DNA from: Chaetomium olivaceum
Taxonomy: Eukaryota; Ascomycota; Sordariomycetes; Sordariales; Chaetomiaceae
Assembly (NCBI GenBank): GCA_039881045.1
Contig: JAYWVB010000004.1
Coordinates: 930,001 to 994,000, forward strand
DNA length: 64,000 nucleotides
Direction of reading: 5' to 3'
Shown: piece by piece, positions 10,114 through 22,451 of the stretch
Layout of the letters: each line of letters starts with the position of its first letter
Numbering within the stretch: position 1 is the first letter of the stretch
Notes under the pieces: model-generated
Told to the model about the DNA's origin: nothing
The model's database searches: none
What the model saw: the letters and a program-made list of their open reading frames with translations, nothing else
Made by a program: the position numbers and the translations under genes

Positions 10114-12280
10114 ATCTGAAAGCCAGTTGGGTGATTGTTGCCGCCGTGGCCAGTTGTCCTGACGCTGGCAGCGCCGTGAGGGGTCGAGGGGTGCTGTTGC
10201 GACAAGGATTGTTTGGTCAATTAATGGCTCGATTGGGCGGTTCCGCAGATCGCTCGAGCTTCGTTCTTGAGTTAGTTAATGTGGTTATGTAAGGTACTCT
10301 CTCGGCTAGATGCGTGTCTTTGCTGCAGATAAGAAATAGCTCCCAAAAGAGGAAAAAAGGAGTCGGTAGAGATTCGTCGAGATTCTGTTGGTCAAGAGCG
10401 AGGGTTTGCAGGAAGGAAGATGGGCTTTTTGGAACTCGGCGGTTCACTGGCGGGATGCGGAATGGGTGATGGGGTGACGGAGCAACAATGCGAGAGCAGG
10501 GTAAAGTCCAGGCGCGGAGGACCAGGGAGTTTGAGACCGGGCTGTGACGATTGCGGGCGGTCTCCACTCATTGGAGCAGAGAGACCGGGGGGCCTCGCAC
10601 GGCCCTATTTGCACTGTCCCGAGGGGGCCGGAGGCCTGGGGAAGGGACTCAACTGCAACAGATCTTTTTTTGCCCGACGTCAGGGCGCTTCGTTCCACAA
10701 GACCCGACGGGGACATGCATAAGGTAAATAACCCGGTACCTTACCTTAGGGTACGGGATACACTCGAAAATCGGCACGCGGCAAAATCAAAACTCTCATT
10801 TCTAGTTAAGGGTTTTACCAAGCAGTTCAAACCCCTCGGAGTCCTCCAACAAAACTCTCTGACAGAGCCACAGTACTCTGCAATCTGTACACAGTCAATC
10901 CCGACGCTGCGGCTCACGAGGCAAGCTTCGGGGTCGAGGGGCAATGAGGGGCTCAGTTTCAGGGACAACCCAAGCAACGACGAGTGGTTCTGGACATGCT
11001 CGGCATCTGAGTGGGAGGTGGGCCCGCATCTTCGAGAAGGGACTTGGAAGTTTTGCCGTCTCTTGTCCCACCCTCTTTTGATTTGAAAGGAAAGAGGCCT
11101 CACCATCCACAGCCTCCATGTTGCGAGATTGTTGCATCATGAGACCAGTCCGCAGCAATTCTTATCTCGCCCTCCCGTGTCCACCCTGCCCGCCACCCTA
11201 CCGCAGTATCTATACTTACCGGTGTAAACCAACACCAACACCTCCCTACTTGGTACATCTCCGTTGAAGGAAGAAAACCGGCTGGCTGGGGCAGAACCAA
11301 CCCCAAGACGGGAACATCGGCCGAACACACCTCCCGCCAACTGCACAGTGACACAATGTAGCAGCACATGGAGGAATGTAGTGTACGCTAATCGAGTGGA
11401 CTGTCCCGCGGGAATTGTCACCAATCATTTTCATCCATTTCTCATCCCGCCTTGCCTAATGTTGTCTCGCGACTCCAGAGACTCCAGACACTCAACACCA
11501 AAAACGAGTGACGAGGGGGGTCCTTTTGCTTGCCAGCCCCCGCTCTGCATCGTGGCTGTGCAACGCGCCAAGAGCACAAAAATTCAGTGCACTCCGCCAA
11601 TCACTCGTCATCGGGGAGCTCAATCGTGCAACGGCTCGACGGGCCTCCTCGGAGCAGCAATCGCGTGGCGAGAGGAGTGCGAGGGACGAGGTGGCACAGC
11701 TGATAACTACAATACCTGGAGGTGGTCGTAGTGTAGGAGGCGAGTTGGGTGGTGGTCACTGAAGCAACTGCGGCAGGCCCTAAATATTTACTGGATGACC
11801 TATGACACCTAACAATCAGGGGATACTCAATGCCTAATAAGAAAGATGCTTCCATTCCGATGTATCATCCGTAAGGAAAAAGCTAACTGCTAACTACCAG
11901 TGGTCTGTACAGTACATGTATATGCGTGCCCCAAACAGACCCTTCCTCGCCATGCTTCCATCCTACCATGCCATCATCATATGGACCCTACCGCTACCCG
12001 AAACCAGTGAAAAAGGGGGAAGATCTAACTAGAAAACAAAAAGACACTCGAGGGAGTAACTGATAACAACGGGCTCCGGGCGCCGAAGACAAAGCAAAAG
12101 AAAGAGAACGAGCCCACTTTTTTCCATTTCCATTTCCATTTCCATTTCCATTTCCCGCCCCCCAGACCGCCAATCCATCATAACCCAACCCACCCCCGGG
12201 CCACCCACTTACACCCACACCGCTCGCCGCTATACAAGAGACAGGGACAGACAGACAACCCTCCCCCGCTCCCCACATCA
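10114..12280. other. Intergenic region upstream of ncs-1 and downstream of cdc45
   Basis: No gene seen. Contains the ncs-1 promoter near 10114-10700 and the cdc45 3' UTR near 12000-12280. Open frames here (for example 10544-11086, 11264-11731) lack any domain, splice or start support. Confidence 0.45.
12118..12156. repeat. (TTTCCA)n hexanucleotide microsatellite
   Basis: About six uninterrupted TTTCCA units in the 3' flank of cdc45. No function evident. Confidence 0.85.
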
Positions 12281-15086
12281 TCACCCAACAACAGCCTTCA
12301 TGCTCAAGCTCTCCAAGAACCCACCCAAATCCTCCTTCTTCACCTCCACCACGCAGTGCTCAAAGCTGTCGATGCGCACCCGCGCATTGGTCTCGCCCAC
12401 CACGTCCTGGAACGCCGTGCCGAACCGGTTCAGCCCATACCCCCTCTCGCGCGCCCCGTCCCCCTCCGCATCACTATCGTCCTCCTCGTCCTCGTCCTCA
12501 TCCTCCTCCTCTTCACTCTCCTCCTCACTCTCCGTATCCTCCTCCTCCTCCTCCTCCTCCTCCTTATCGTCACCCCCCTCCGCACCACCACCACCACCAC
12601 CCCCATTCGCAGCCGCAGCCGCCGCCGCCTCCTCCCTCAACCGTCTCCTCGCCGCCCTCTTCTCCTCCCTTACCCTCTCCCTCACCTTCCTCGCCTCCTC
12701 CCTCGCCCTACTCTTCTCGGCCCGCTCTACCATCCTCTTTTTTTTCGCCTCACGATCCCCAAACGCCGAGTCCGGCCCCCCCCCGCCCCCCGTGCCCACC
12801 ACCACATACACCCCCCTCTGCTCATCCAGACTGGCCACCACCAGCGGCGTGCCGCGCCCGCCATGCGCCAGCCGGCCGCCTGAGGCCTCCCGCTCCTGCT
12901 CGGCGAGCGCCTCGCCGATCCACAGGGCGAGCTTGGTCAGGGCGCCCGGGTGGTTGAAGAGCTGGGCGTCGGGGGCGGCATCTTTGACGACACACATGCG
13001 GAAGGCGCGCAGGTGGGAGATTTGTTTCTTTTTGAGGACGGTGGTGCCGGTGGTGAAGATGGCGCGGTGGAGGAAGAGGGCCGTGGGGAGCCCCGCTTTG
13101 AGCGACTCGATGTCCTCGAGCGCGTCGTAGGCTTCCCAGAAGCGCGGGAGCCATTCTTCGCTGGCGGCGGGGGTATCGGTGGTGGTGGTGGTGGTGGGGA
13201 GGAGGTCTTGTTGTTGGGAGGGGTTGTTGTTGGGGTTGTTGGGGTTGTTGGGGTCGGAGGAGGAGGACGGGGCGGCGATGGTGTTCTTGCCGACTTCGAG
13301 GAGCGCGCCGATGACGACGCCCACGTCTTGGGCGCTGAGGGTCGCGCGCCAGCCCCAGCTGCGCACGAAGCCCCAGCCGTCTTTGGCACCGCCGCGGTCC
13401 TTGCCGTCCGTGTCGATGGTCGGGACCAGCTCGTCCAGGTTGTACAACGACGCATACTTGAGGAGCTTGGTGCGCAGCTCCCGCTTGAGCATCATGTCCA
13501 TGTGCGCGTAGCTCTGCTTGCACTGGACCAGGCTGACGCCCATCTTGGCGAGGAGCTTGTGTAGGCGTTTGAGACCCGTTTCGCTCCACGTCTTGAGGCG
13601 GGAGAACAGGTAAGGGGAGTGCAGCATGCTGTCGTAGAGACTCCAGTGCCTGATGAGTAGGAACTTGGGTTCTGGCGACAGGCGGATGCTCGTGTCTTCG
13701 GGGCTGCGGGCTGTCGTCGGGATGATGCCTGTATTTTCGGGTAGGACCCGGCCGTTGCCAATCTCGGGGGGGTTCAACCGTCGCACTTCGTCTCGCAAGA
13801 GTTGCCGTATCCTCGCGCCGCGCATACCCATCCAGCCGGTGGCGGGACGCGGGTCAGCGCTGCGGACAGGTACCGCGATACCAGCAGAGGAGCGCCCATA
13901 GAGCTCCATTGACGAGACTCCGACGATGGCCATCCAGAGCAGGTCATTATCTTCGCGGCCGAGCTCCGAGGCAAGCGAGTACATCATGGAAGAAACTGGT
14001 TCAGAGTATGAAGCACCTAGTCGGTAGTAGTCTCGTAGTATGGCCTCGTTCTTACGCCGTAGACGTAAAAGCTTCCGCCTCAGTGTCCGCGCTGACGGTG
14101 CCCGTAGCGGTTGGGCAGGGGTCGGTGGTTCCAAGGCGTCGCTGGAAAAGATGGCGTCGTCTCTGAGTGATATGAGGCCGCGCTGAGCCGGGCGCCGAGG
14201 CGAGTCTGGAATGGGAGTGGACTGGACAAGGTTAGCAAAATGTGGCAAGAGTGGAAAATACCCAAAACCAACGCACCGAGTTACTCCGTCTCCTCTGTTT
14301 CGGGCGATCATCCTCCTCTTCGCTATCCTCGTCGAGGAAGTCCCACGACTTGCGCTTCTGCCCTGCCCGTGATGTCTGAACCACTGGCGCCTCCTCCTCC
14401 TCCTCTTCCATATCGCTCTCCTCGTCATCTTCACTATCCCCCAAATCCTCGCCATTATCCTCAATATCAGGCATATCCACCAGCGCAAGATACGCGTCCT
14501 TCTCCTTGCCCAAATCATCCTCAATATCCCCATCATCAAACACCACAATCCCCCCCTTACCCGGCCGATACGACCGATCAATGCAACCCGCCCTAACACC
14601 CACCGGCGCCCTCGCGGCAAAGGTGGTCGCCTCCTCCGTCTCAGGCTCGAGCGGAAACCCGCCAAACACATTCCCCAAATTCCACGGCCGATGCGCATCC
14701 ACCACCCACACCTCGACCCCGCCAAAACTCGCCGTATCATCCCCATCCCTATCCCCATCTTCCCCTGAAGACTCCAGCCCCAAAACAGCCCCCAGATCCG
14801 CCATCCCCCCGACGCCCAGACAAACCACCACACCCCCCGCACCGCCGCGGCCCGCCATCATGGGCGCGACCAGGTCGCGGCCGACACGCTCGAGGTCGGC
14901 GTAGCCGGCGACGGGCTGGATCTTGTGGGGGATGTAGTCGTGCTTGAAGAGGCGCGTCAGGATGCGGCAGGCGCAGAGCGCGTCCGGCTCGAGGGCGACG
15001 AGGACGAGCACGGGCGGGGAGAGCGGGTGGCGGGTCTGCAGGAGGTGGTTGTAGAGGAGGGAGAGGAGGGGGCGTGGGAGGTACAT
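12281..15086 (-). CDS. cdc45: Cdc45, replicative helicase (CMG) subunit
   Basis: Cdc45 joins Mcm2-7 and GINS to form the replicative CMG helicase in the nucleus; it is a catalytically dead member of the DHH/RecJ fold. Two exons, 15086-14277 and 14221-12281, flank a 55-bp intron with a GCTAAC branch site and encode 916 residues. The N-terminus 'MYLPRPLLSLLYNHLLQT' and 'VALEPDALCACRILTRLFK' are diagnostic. The next landmarks are 'VWVVDAHRPWNLGNVFGG', 'EPKFLLIRHWSLYDSMLHS' and 'SLVQCKQSYAHMD'; the C-terminus has 'RFGTAFQDVVGETNARVRI'. It is longer than the yeast protein because of two acidic low-complexity insertions (near residue 230 and near residue 800, the latter preceded by a Gly run). A 14-base poly-A tract stands directly before the start codon in the sense strand. 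Confidence 0.95.
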
Positions 15087-17597
15087 TTTTTTTTTTTTTC
15101 GGTGGTGGTGGAGGAGGAGGAGGCTGTTTGTTGGTGGTGGGTTTTTGTTGGGGGTTTGGTGTGGTTGGTTACTGGGTTGGGATGGATGAGGTGTTGTTGA
15201 AGGCGGGCATGGAGGCGGTTTGTGGGTTGCTGGTTGGGTTGGGTTTGGTTTTGGTTGTGGGGTTGGGATTGGGATTGTTGTTGGTAGGTATTTGGGAGGT
15301 CGGTAGGTAAATGAGCGCGGAAGTGGTGTCGGTCGTGGTCGTGGTCGTGATAGGGACGCGGTGCGTTCGTGATTTTTGGTGTTTAATTGGGATTGGGAAA
15401 GTAAAAGATAGGTGGTCAATGGGCGGAACCAAGAGTATAATCTCTTGTTGAAATGCCCCAATGTCGAACCTAGAACATAAAAACCCCAAAACTCAGTTGG
15501 GTATCGTGTCTAGCAAAATAGTGAGTTGGTGTTTGTGGAATCGATACTTACACCAAGACAAGACAAGACAATGCACGCACCACTGCAAGACGCGCTTCGA
15601 AGACGCGACGTGGGGAGCAATACACTGTTGGATGGCCCGTGAATTACTGTGCCGCTGCACCGTGTGGGTATCCACTCTGGTAATTGAGCACGCGTTGATG
15701 GGTTCGATTAATGGCAGGATGGATATGAGCTCTGCACGGACCAACCTGGAACTCTCAACCTGAAAGACTCTCTCAGAGTGCGCGTGCCCCGCTGTTGCTC
15801 GCATTTCACGGCTCCATGGCTCCGTGGATCCGCTCTTTCCACACCTCCTCCCTTACCTAACCATAACCAGCACACCCGCTCCATGGCCGCACATCCATAC
15901 ATTCTATTCTGCCCCTCATTTGTTCATTCATTCATTTGCTCATTTGCTCATTTGTTACTGCCGGCTGGCTGGCTGGCTGACCGCTCCTTTTCCACGGTTG
16001 ACACTGTATCTGATTCAGTCTCTTCCTGCAAACCCTCCGCCCACCTGCCCGTTCTGACATTGGCGAGGCAGCATCTCTGCAGCATCTCTGCACCATTTCT
16101 GCACCATCCGAGTCGGTCGCAGTGCCACCACCACGGGACACCAGGATGGTCCTTCTGAGGAACTTGCACAAGGAACCCCTCACCGGGTTGCCAACCTGCA
16201 GTCTACCTCTTTTCCCTTCCATTCTCCCTATTATCGCACATTGTATCATCCAGACGCGGCAGCAGCAGCAGTAGCAGCAACAGCGGGGTTCTACCCGATC
16301 TCGGGCTCATTTCCTGCCCCTCTCGCCCGGGAGGTGCACCTAGTGTTGCATTCGAGGTCACTTCTCCCAGGTCAACCTGGGACTTCTCCTCTGGCTCCAG
16401 TGCGCCCCGATCATGATCGGCCCCCTCGCTTGCAAAAGTGTGGTGAGCTCTGATGCTGCTAGCCACCCATCGCATTTTATTTGCGCCTTGGCGGGCCACC
16501 AGTACCGACACTCTGGTAGCTGGTAACGCCGCCCCGAACTGTTGGGGTGGCCCTTCGACTTGCCTCCCACGTCCCGGCGCTGTGGTTGAGCTCCCCCTCT
16601 CTCCGAATGGCCCCCGCAGGGGGATGTTGGGGGGGGGGGGGGGAGGGGGTGTTGGGCAGCGGTTCGTCTGCCGTGGACCTGCACCCATCCGCCGAGCTGG
16701 GTCGGGCTGGCCTGTACCGTGTGGCAGGGTCGCCAGCAGAAAGGTGGTCCGGATGCGGCTATGGCGTTCTCCCTGATGCAGCCATGCAGCATTAGATGCC
16801 ACCATCTCCCGCGGCGGTGCCCAGTTACAAGCAGGTGGCCGTCCATGATTGGCCCTGTCCCCGAGAGACGACCGGTCTGGATATCCACCGCTCCACCCTC
16901 CACCCTCCCCTCCATGGGCTCTCCATGGCTCCAAGGCTCCATGGCTCCATGGGAGCAAGCCCCATCGTAACTCGCAAGGTGCATCTGACGAGTCTCGTCG
17001 ACTCGGCGTTTCCCTGTCTTCTCCGCCCTCCGCCCTTTGCGTGGGTATGCGTGGGTATGCGTGGGTGCGTGGGCGCGCGGGTGCGTGGCTCCGAGCAGAT
17101 ATTTAGCTCCTTCTCTTGTGCTTTCTGGACGGTCGCGTTTTTCCCGCCCGCCTGCCATGACTGGTACCCTTGACCGAGCTCGACGGAGCTCGTCCGCCTC
17201 ACGGGGCCTGCTTCGTCTCTAGCCGGCCCACGTACATATAGTTGAATGCTACGCCCTTGTCCTTGCTGCCAGTTGTCCACAGTCTGGCCAGCAGACTTCG
17301 TTCTTTACACGCCACCCAAACCACGGCAGGTGGCCACCTGTACCAGCAGTCTACTCACCTCCCTAACTTTGACTGGCATTGTCGGCTGGCGCCCACCCCT
17401 CCCTCCTCCTTTCCCACACCCATCTATCTCGTATATTACCGCCAGGTGGCAGTCAGAGTGCACCGGAAGGCATATACATACCTATCCTTCCTGGCCCCCT
17501 GTGGAAATGTTCCTAGTCGGCACCTGCCGTCTCAAAACTATCAAACTCCAACAAGGCGCTAGCCAGAGGTGTCCCCTCAGGGGTTATTTATTCGTGG
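15087..17597. other. Intergenic region between cdc45 and the SAM methyltransferase
   Basis: Divergent promoters for cdc45 and the methyltransferase gene. Long antisense open frames (16203-16958, 16358-17158) are GC-skewed sequence without domains and are not called. Contains a 15-base poly-G run at 16629-16643. Confidence 0.45.
16629..16643. repeat. 15-base poly-G run
   Basis: Uninterrupted G homopolymer, followed by a further G-rich stretch. Its length is likely to be unreliable in any assembly. Confidence 0.9.
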
Positions 17598-18797
17598 ATG
17601 CAAGGGGAGACGGGCAGTTCTCCGCCCGGGATGGATGAGGACGGCGTCATCGAACCGCTCACGGACGACGACGCGACCGATGCAGCCCATGAAGTGACGT
17701 CCGACTATGACCCGAGCGAGGAGGACACCACCTTCGGCTCTCTCACCTCGAGCATCGGCGAACATGTGTGGGAGTACGGGAGGTATGTCGATGGGCTTTC
17801 TTTGGCTGTTATAATCCTACCATGTTGGTACTAAACTAGACCTAGGCGGTACCATGCTTACCGATACGGGAGGTACCCTATCCCAAACGATGAAGAGGAG
17901 TACAAGCGGGAGGCGTTGCGGCACACCATGCTAAAGGAGCTCCTGGGCGGTAAAATGTACTTGGCACCGATCGGAGACAACCCCCAGAAGATCATCGACC
18001 TGGGCACCGGGTTTGGGGAATGGGCCATCGAAGGTATGTGGTCGAAATCAGAATAGCAGTGCGGAAACTGACTAACCTGTATCAGTTGGTGAAACGTTCC
18101 CTAGTGCTAGAGTGACGGGAGTCGATCTCTCGCCCATTCAGCCGCACTGGATCCCGCCCAATGTCGACTTTATTGTCGACGACATTGAGGATCAGTGGGT
18201 GCACGCCAACGACTTCGACTTTGCCCACTTCCGCTTTGTCAACAGCGTACTCAAAGACAATGATACAACTCTACGCAATGTGCTAGCGTAAGCTCTATGT
18301 CTGTAAACCGTTTGAGGATGAGTTGCTAATATCATGCCTCTAGAAACCTCAAGCCAGGTGGCTGGATCGAGATCGAGGATATCCTGCCACGAGTATCCTC
18401 CGACGACAACACAGTGACGCCCGAACATCCCCTGGCTAAATTCTACTCGATGCTTGGGATTGCGCTGCGAGAAAGATACGGCTTCAACATTTACATCATG
18501 GACAACTTACCTAGCCTGCTGGAGGAGATGGGCTTCGTTAACGTACAACGGAAGGTCTTTCACATGCCCTTGGGCGAGTGGGCGCGGGACGCGCACCTGC
18601 GACTCCTCGGCGGTTATTACCGCGAGGTCATGGCCGACTTCGTGCGCGCCATGGCGTCGCGGCCACTCATCGAAGCGGGCCACGACAAGGAAGAGATCGC
18701 GGACCTCGTCAAAGACATCAACATGGAGCTCAGCAACAGACGCATCCACGCCTACACGCCGATCCACTTTGTCTGGGCCCAGAAACCACCAGCTTGA
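17598..18797 (+). CDS. Class I SAM-dependent methyltransferase (LaeA-like / TAM-type fungal family)
   Basis: Four exons, 17598-17782, 17846-18033, 18086-18287 and 18344-18797, encode 342 residues; introns are 63, 52 and 56 bp. After an acidic N-terminus come 'EHVWEYGRRYHAYRYGRYP' and 'PNDEEEYKREALRH', the standard opening of the fungal methyltransferase family that includes LaeA and TdiE-like tailoring enzymes. Motif I is 'KIIDLGTGFGEWAIEVGE', followed by 'VTGVDLSPIQPHWIPPNV' and 'NLKPGGWIEIEDI'. Members of this family act either in secondary metabolism or as nuclear regulators; no biosynthetic genes lie next to this one, so the role is open. The start could also be the in-frame ATG at 17631, 11 codons downstream. 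Confidence 0.88.
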
Positions 18798-20318
18798 GCA
18801 CACAGTCAGACATTGCTATCGCCCGGAGGTATCACTCCGTCTCGGGGCCGTGTCCAGCGAGCCGTCTATCCCACGGCGCAGAAACAACACCCCGAACCCA
18901 GCAAGTCATGCACGAAGCTGCACGCGAGTCAGCCACTCCTACTCAACGACTTACACGACACCCAAGACCCACCCCTCAAAAGGTCCAAGGAAAGGACCCC
19001 GACCCGTCCCCGAGCGGCCCTCTCAATTTACCGAGAGCGAGAGCAAGTACAAATTACCCACCGACCGACTCTGCATGACATGACACCTGTTCCCGGCTCT
19101 GGCCTTCTCAAATTCCATCGACCCCTCACCGGGGGCGCGGCCCACAGAGAGTTTGTGGCGTTGCAATGCAGAATGCAGACGCATCGATGCGGGTCTGGTC
19201 CGTCCCCGTCCGGCCCCTCCTCACCGTTGTCACCCCCTCCCCAACCCCCGTCCTCATGGGCGTCTGGCCGTCCACAGGAAACCCACAGATTTTCTGCAGA
19301 TATGCAATGCCGGATGGGAAAGAAGGGACCCCCGGTGAGGTGAGGTGTGGATGCTTGGTTACCTCCTCCTGGGGACTTTTGTGCCGTCATTGCCGTTCAT
19401 TACCGGGAATTGTTTGGGTTGGTGCGAGCGGGTGAGGGGTTAGAGTTGCGGATGAGAGAGGTCTAGATGTCTGTGTGTCGTGTGCGAGGATGGTGGGTGC
19501 TGCCGGCGTGGAAAGGGAGGGTTGGGGAAAGATTCCATGCATAAGGTACACCTTACCATTCTCGTCGACTTGGTAGGGCGAATCGAATGCCGAGGTAGGT
19601 ATGTGCCTAGGTAGCTGTTGGTAGTTGACGTCGGGTCCCCAGACTAAAGTTCGTTGACCGGGATGGTCAGGACTTTTTGTGGAAGGGATGCGAGGTTGTA
19701 TTCCATCGTATATCACTTATCAAATGAACTATGCCATTTACTCGTATCTATGTTAAGTTGGACCCTCGCCGGTCTCCATCATCCATTTTATAAGGACATC
19801 ACTTCTACTCTACTTTGTGCCTACCGCGACCAGGATTTTCGTAACGCATTTGAAGATGGGTGACCTTGGTTGCCAGAATGATCTGTTTAATTTTCTATCA
19901 TTGATCTATGGAATTACTTTAGACAAGGAGGGGCCAAAAAATAGTCTGCAGAACGTAGAACTTAGAAAAAGGGGGTAAAAAAATAAAGGAAAACAAAGAA
20001 CGGCAACACAGGTGTGGCGCTGGGACGGCCCGCTGTGATCGTTAGAGATCTGGGGACACAGCTACAGTACCCTGAGGCCTGCCCCGCATCTTTTCCCCAA
20101 TCAACACAACACCTTACAACTACCGACAGTTGCTGTGCCCCTTTTTCGCTGTTTCTCACACGGTATTTTGACGTCGGATGTTATATCCGGCCGTCGAGAT
20201 TAGTCCAAGAGTAAGCCTGAGATTTATCACAGCTGTCAACTTTGCCTAGGGAGATACTAAAAAGTACACAGGTTTCACTGATTATTTCACTCCCGGCCAT
20301 CGAGCATTTCAGAGAGGC
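18798..20318. other. Intergenic region
   Basis: 3' flank of the methyltransferase and promoter of the JmjC gene. A small palindromic element (AAGGTACACCTTACC near 19543) is the only structure noticed; no gene is supported. Confidence 0.45.
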
Positions 20319-22219
20319 ATGTCAGGGGCTCATAACCAGCTAAAGGCGCAATGCTTGACTGCCGCAGAACAAATCGTCTCTGAGTGTGTCGCTAGCTTGG
20401 AAGATGATGACATCCCGTCGGGTCTGGCAGGCTGCGGCGAGCCCCTAATTCAGCTTCTCCAGCGGCAGGCGTTACAGCTGCTTGCACTCGCCGAGACCCG
20501 ATGGGGTGAGGCCCTAGGGGACTCACCAGAGCCGGAAACAGAGCCGGAACCTGGGCATGGAAAGGTACTGCTGCTTAAACGGCTGGACGACCTCATCTCC
20601 TCGTCGTATGCCAAGTTCTATGCCTACCTGTTCAAGGACCTGCCCGTGTGCTGGCGCCAGCTGTATACGGATGCGAGTATCCTCAAGTTTGCCCTGCTGT
20701 ACATGTCGTGGCCGCCTGCGAGTGTTTCGGGTGAAGGGCAGTATGACAGAAATGCGGCAGAGGTACAGCTGGATGATATGATCAGGACCCTGGATCTGGC
20801 AATCATACTTGCTGGCGCAGCCGGTGAGAGACGGGGCAGGGGGTGGATCGACAGGGCGTTTGCTCTACTCGAAGAGGTCTGGCACGCGTCGTCAGCCCAA
20901 ATTCACACGCCCTCTGCTACTTCTGCAGACGAGAGACCACATAAGAAACCCAAGACATCCGAACCTTGGCACGACGCCCCTTCTTTCTCAACCCACCAAC
21001 CCTTCACACCCCCCGTCACCCGCCCCGTCCGCCGCGTCCACGACATCTCCTTCGAAGACTTCCAGACCTACCTCAGCACCCGCGAAGGAAACGCCCTCGG
21101 CCCACTTCCCCTAGTAATCACCGGTCTGATTTCCGACTGGCCAGCGCTGACCACCCGACCCTGGCGCAAGCCCAGCTACCTCCTCTCACGCACCTTTGTC
21201 GGCCGCCGCCTCGTCCCCGTTGAGCTCGGGCGCAGCTATGTAGACGACGGCTGGGGCCAGCAGATCATCCCCTTCGGCACTTTTTTAAGCCAGCACATCA
21301 CCAACCCCCCAGGACAGCACACCACCACCACCACCACCAAGCAGCAAAGAACAGGCTACCTCGCGCAGCACCCGCTCCTCACGCACCTCCCCGCCCTCCG
21401 CGAGGACATCCTCCTCCCCGACCTCGTCTTCACCACCCCACCACCCCACCCCCTCCTACCCCCCAAGAACCAAGCCAAAACCAAAACCCACCCTAACCAC
21501 TCCAACCAACCCCCAAACCACCACCCCTCCCCCTCCCCATCCACCCCCTACTACAAAGAGCAGGATGATGATGAAGAAGAAGAAGAAGAAGAAGAAGCCG
21601 AAACACAACCGCAATTAAACGCCTGGTTCGGCCCCCCGACAACCATCACCCCTTGCACACCGACCCGCACCACAACCTTCTCGCCCAGGTGGTTGGGCAG
21701 AAATATGTGCGGCTGTATGCGCCGTGGGTTGGGACCGACACCATGCGGGCGCGGGGCCGCGAGGGCGGGGTGGAGATGGGGAATACGAGTCTGGTGGACG
21801 TGGGTGTGTTGGAGGGGTGGGATTCGCGGTCTTTTTCTGCGCTTGGTTCTTCTTCTGAGGAGGAGGAGGAAGAAGGGGAGGAGGGGGGGGGGGGGAGGTG
21901 GGGAGGATGGTAGGGAAGGGGTTGAAAGGGAGCGGGATGAAAGGGAGAGGGATGGTAGGGAGGGTGTTGGTGATGGGAATTGGAATGGTGATGGTGATGA
22001 TGGGGAGAGAGGCGTGAGAAAGGGGGATGGTGTAGGCAAGGATGGGGAAGGTGATGATAGCGGGGATGGATCGGAAGGGAGTGGCAGGAAGAGTTCAAAA
22101 AGGTCGAGTATCTCGACTGTATCCTCGGCGAAGGCGACGTGCTGTACATACCCGTCGGGTGGTGGCATTACGTCAGGGGGCTGAGTGTCAGTTTCAGCGT
22201 GAGCTTCTGGTGGAACTGA
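20319..22219 (+). CDS. JmjC-domain oxygenase, JMJD5/KDM8-like, with disrupted reading frame
   Basis: 2-oxoglutarate/Fe(II) oxygenase of the cupin-8 JmjC class; animal JMJD5 is an arginyl hydroxylase. The N-terminal helical region ('YAKFYAYLFKDLPVCWRQLY', 'DLAIILAGA') and the start of the JmjC fold ('VRRVHDISFEDFQTYLS', 'PLVITGLISDWPALTTRPW') are in one frame. The metal-binding H-x-D is in the next frame: 'LHTDPHHNLLAQVVGQKYV', after a base is missing at the four-C run 21649-21652. The distal His lies in the C-terminal 'GEGDVLYIPVGWWHYVRGL' and the protein ends 'SVSFSVSFWWN'. Between about 21840 and 22060 a purine-rich stretch, including a 13-base G run, breaks the frame with stops; whether that is an intron, a wrong G-run length or real damage cannot be resolved. 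Poly-His/Pro and acidic insertions interrupt the fold (about 21300-21610). Confidence 0.75.
21883..21895. repeat. 13-base poly-G run inside the JmjC gene
   Basis: Homopolymer embedded in a GGA/GGT-rich stretch of about 200 bp. It lies exactly where the reading frame of the JmjC gene becomes unreadable. Confidence 0.85.
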
Positions 22220-22451
22220 TGAGAGACACATCACAATCTACTGCGTCAAAATCAACGAATACGTTGAAGGGCAATGCACTTTTATATTCAACCAGCTAAC
22301 CCTCCGCCATGCATCCTTCTCTGCAAAATGCGCAAGAGACCGAACCAAGCACCAACCAAACCCGCCGCCTAGCCCGGCAGCCAACTCAACGCAAAATCGG
22401 GACGTCATCATCCTAGGTATCATAACACATCCTCCCTCCCCCTCCACAAGC

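Noticed and set aside
12822..13589. Open frames within cdc45 in other frames, some with His/Gln/Pro runs
   Set aside because: Shadows of the Cdc45 frame; GC-rich sequence keeps all frames open.
16358..17158. Long minus-strand open frame (266 codons) with an overlapping one at 16203-16958
   Set aside because: No domain, no homology-like block, biased composition, and repeated CCATGG-type words explain the openness; it lies in a divergent promoter region.
21551..22234. Minus-strand open frame opposite the JmjC gene rich in Ser/Pro
   Set aside because: It is the mirror image of the purine-rich low-complexity segment; the plus strand carries conserved JmjC motifs.
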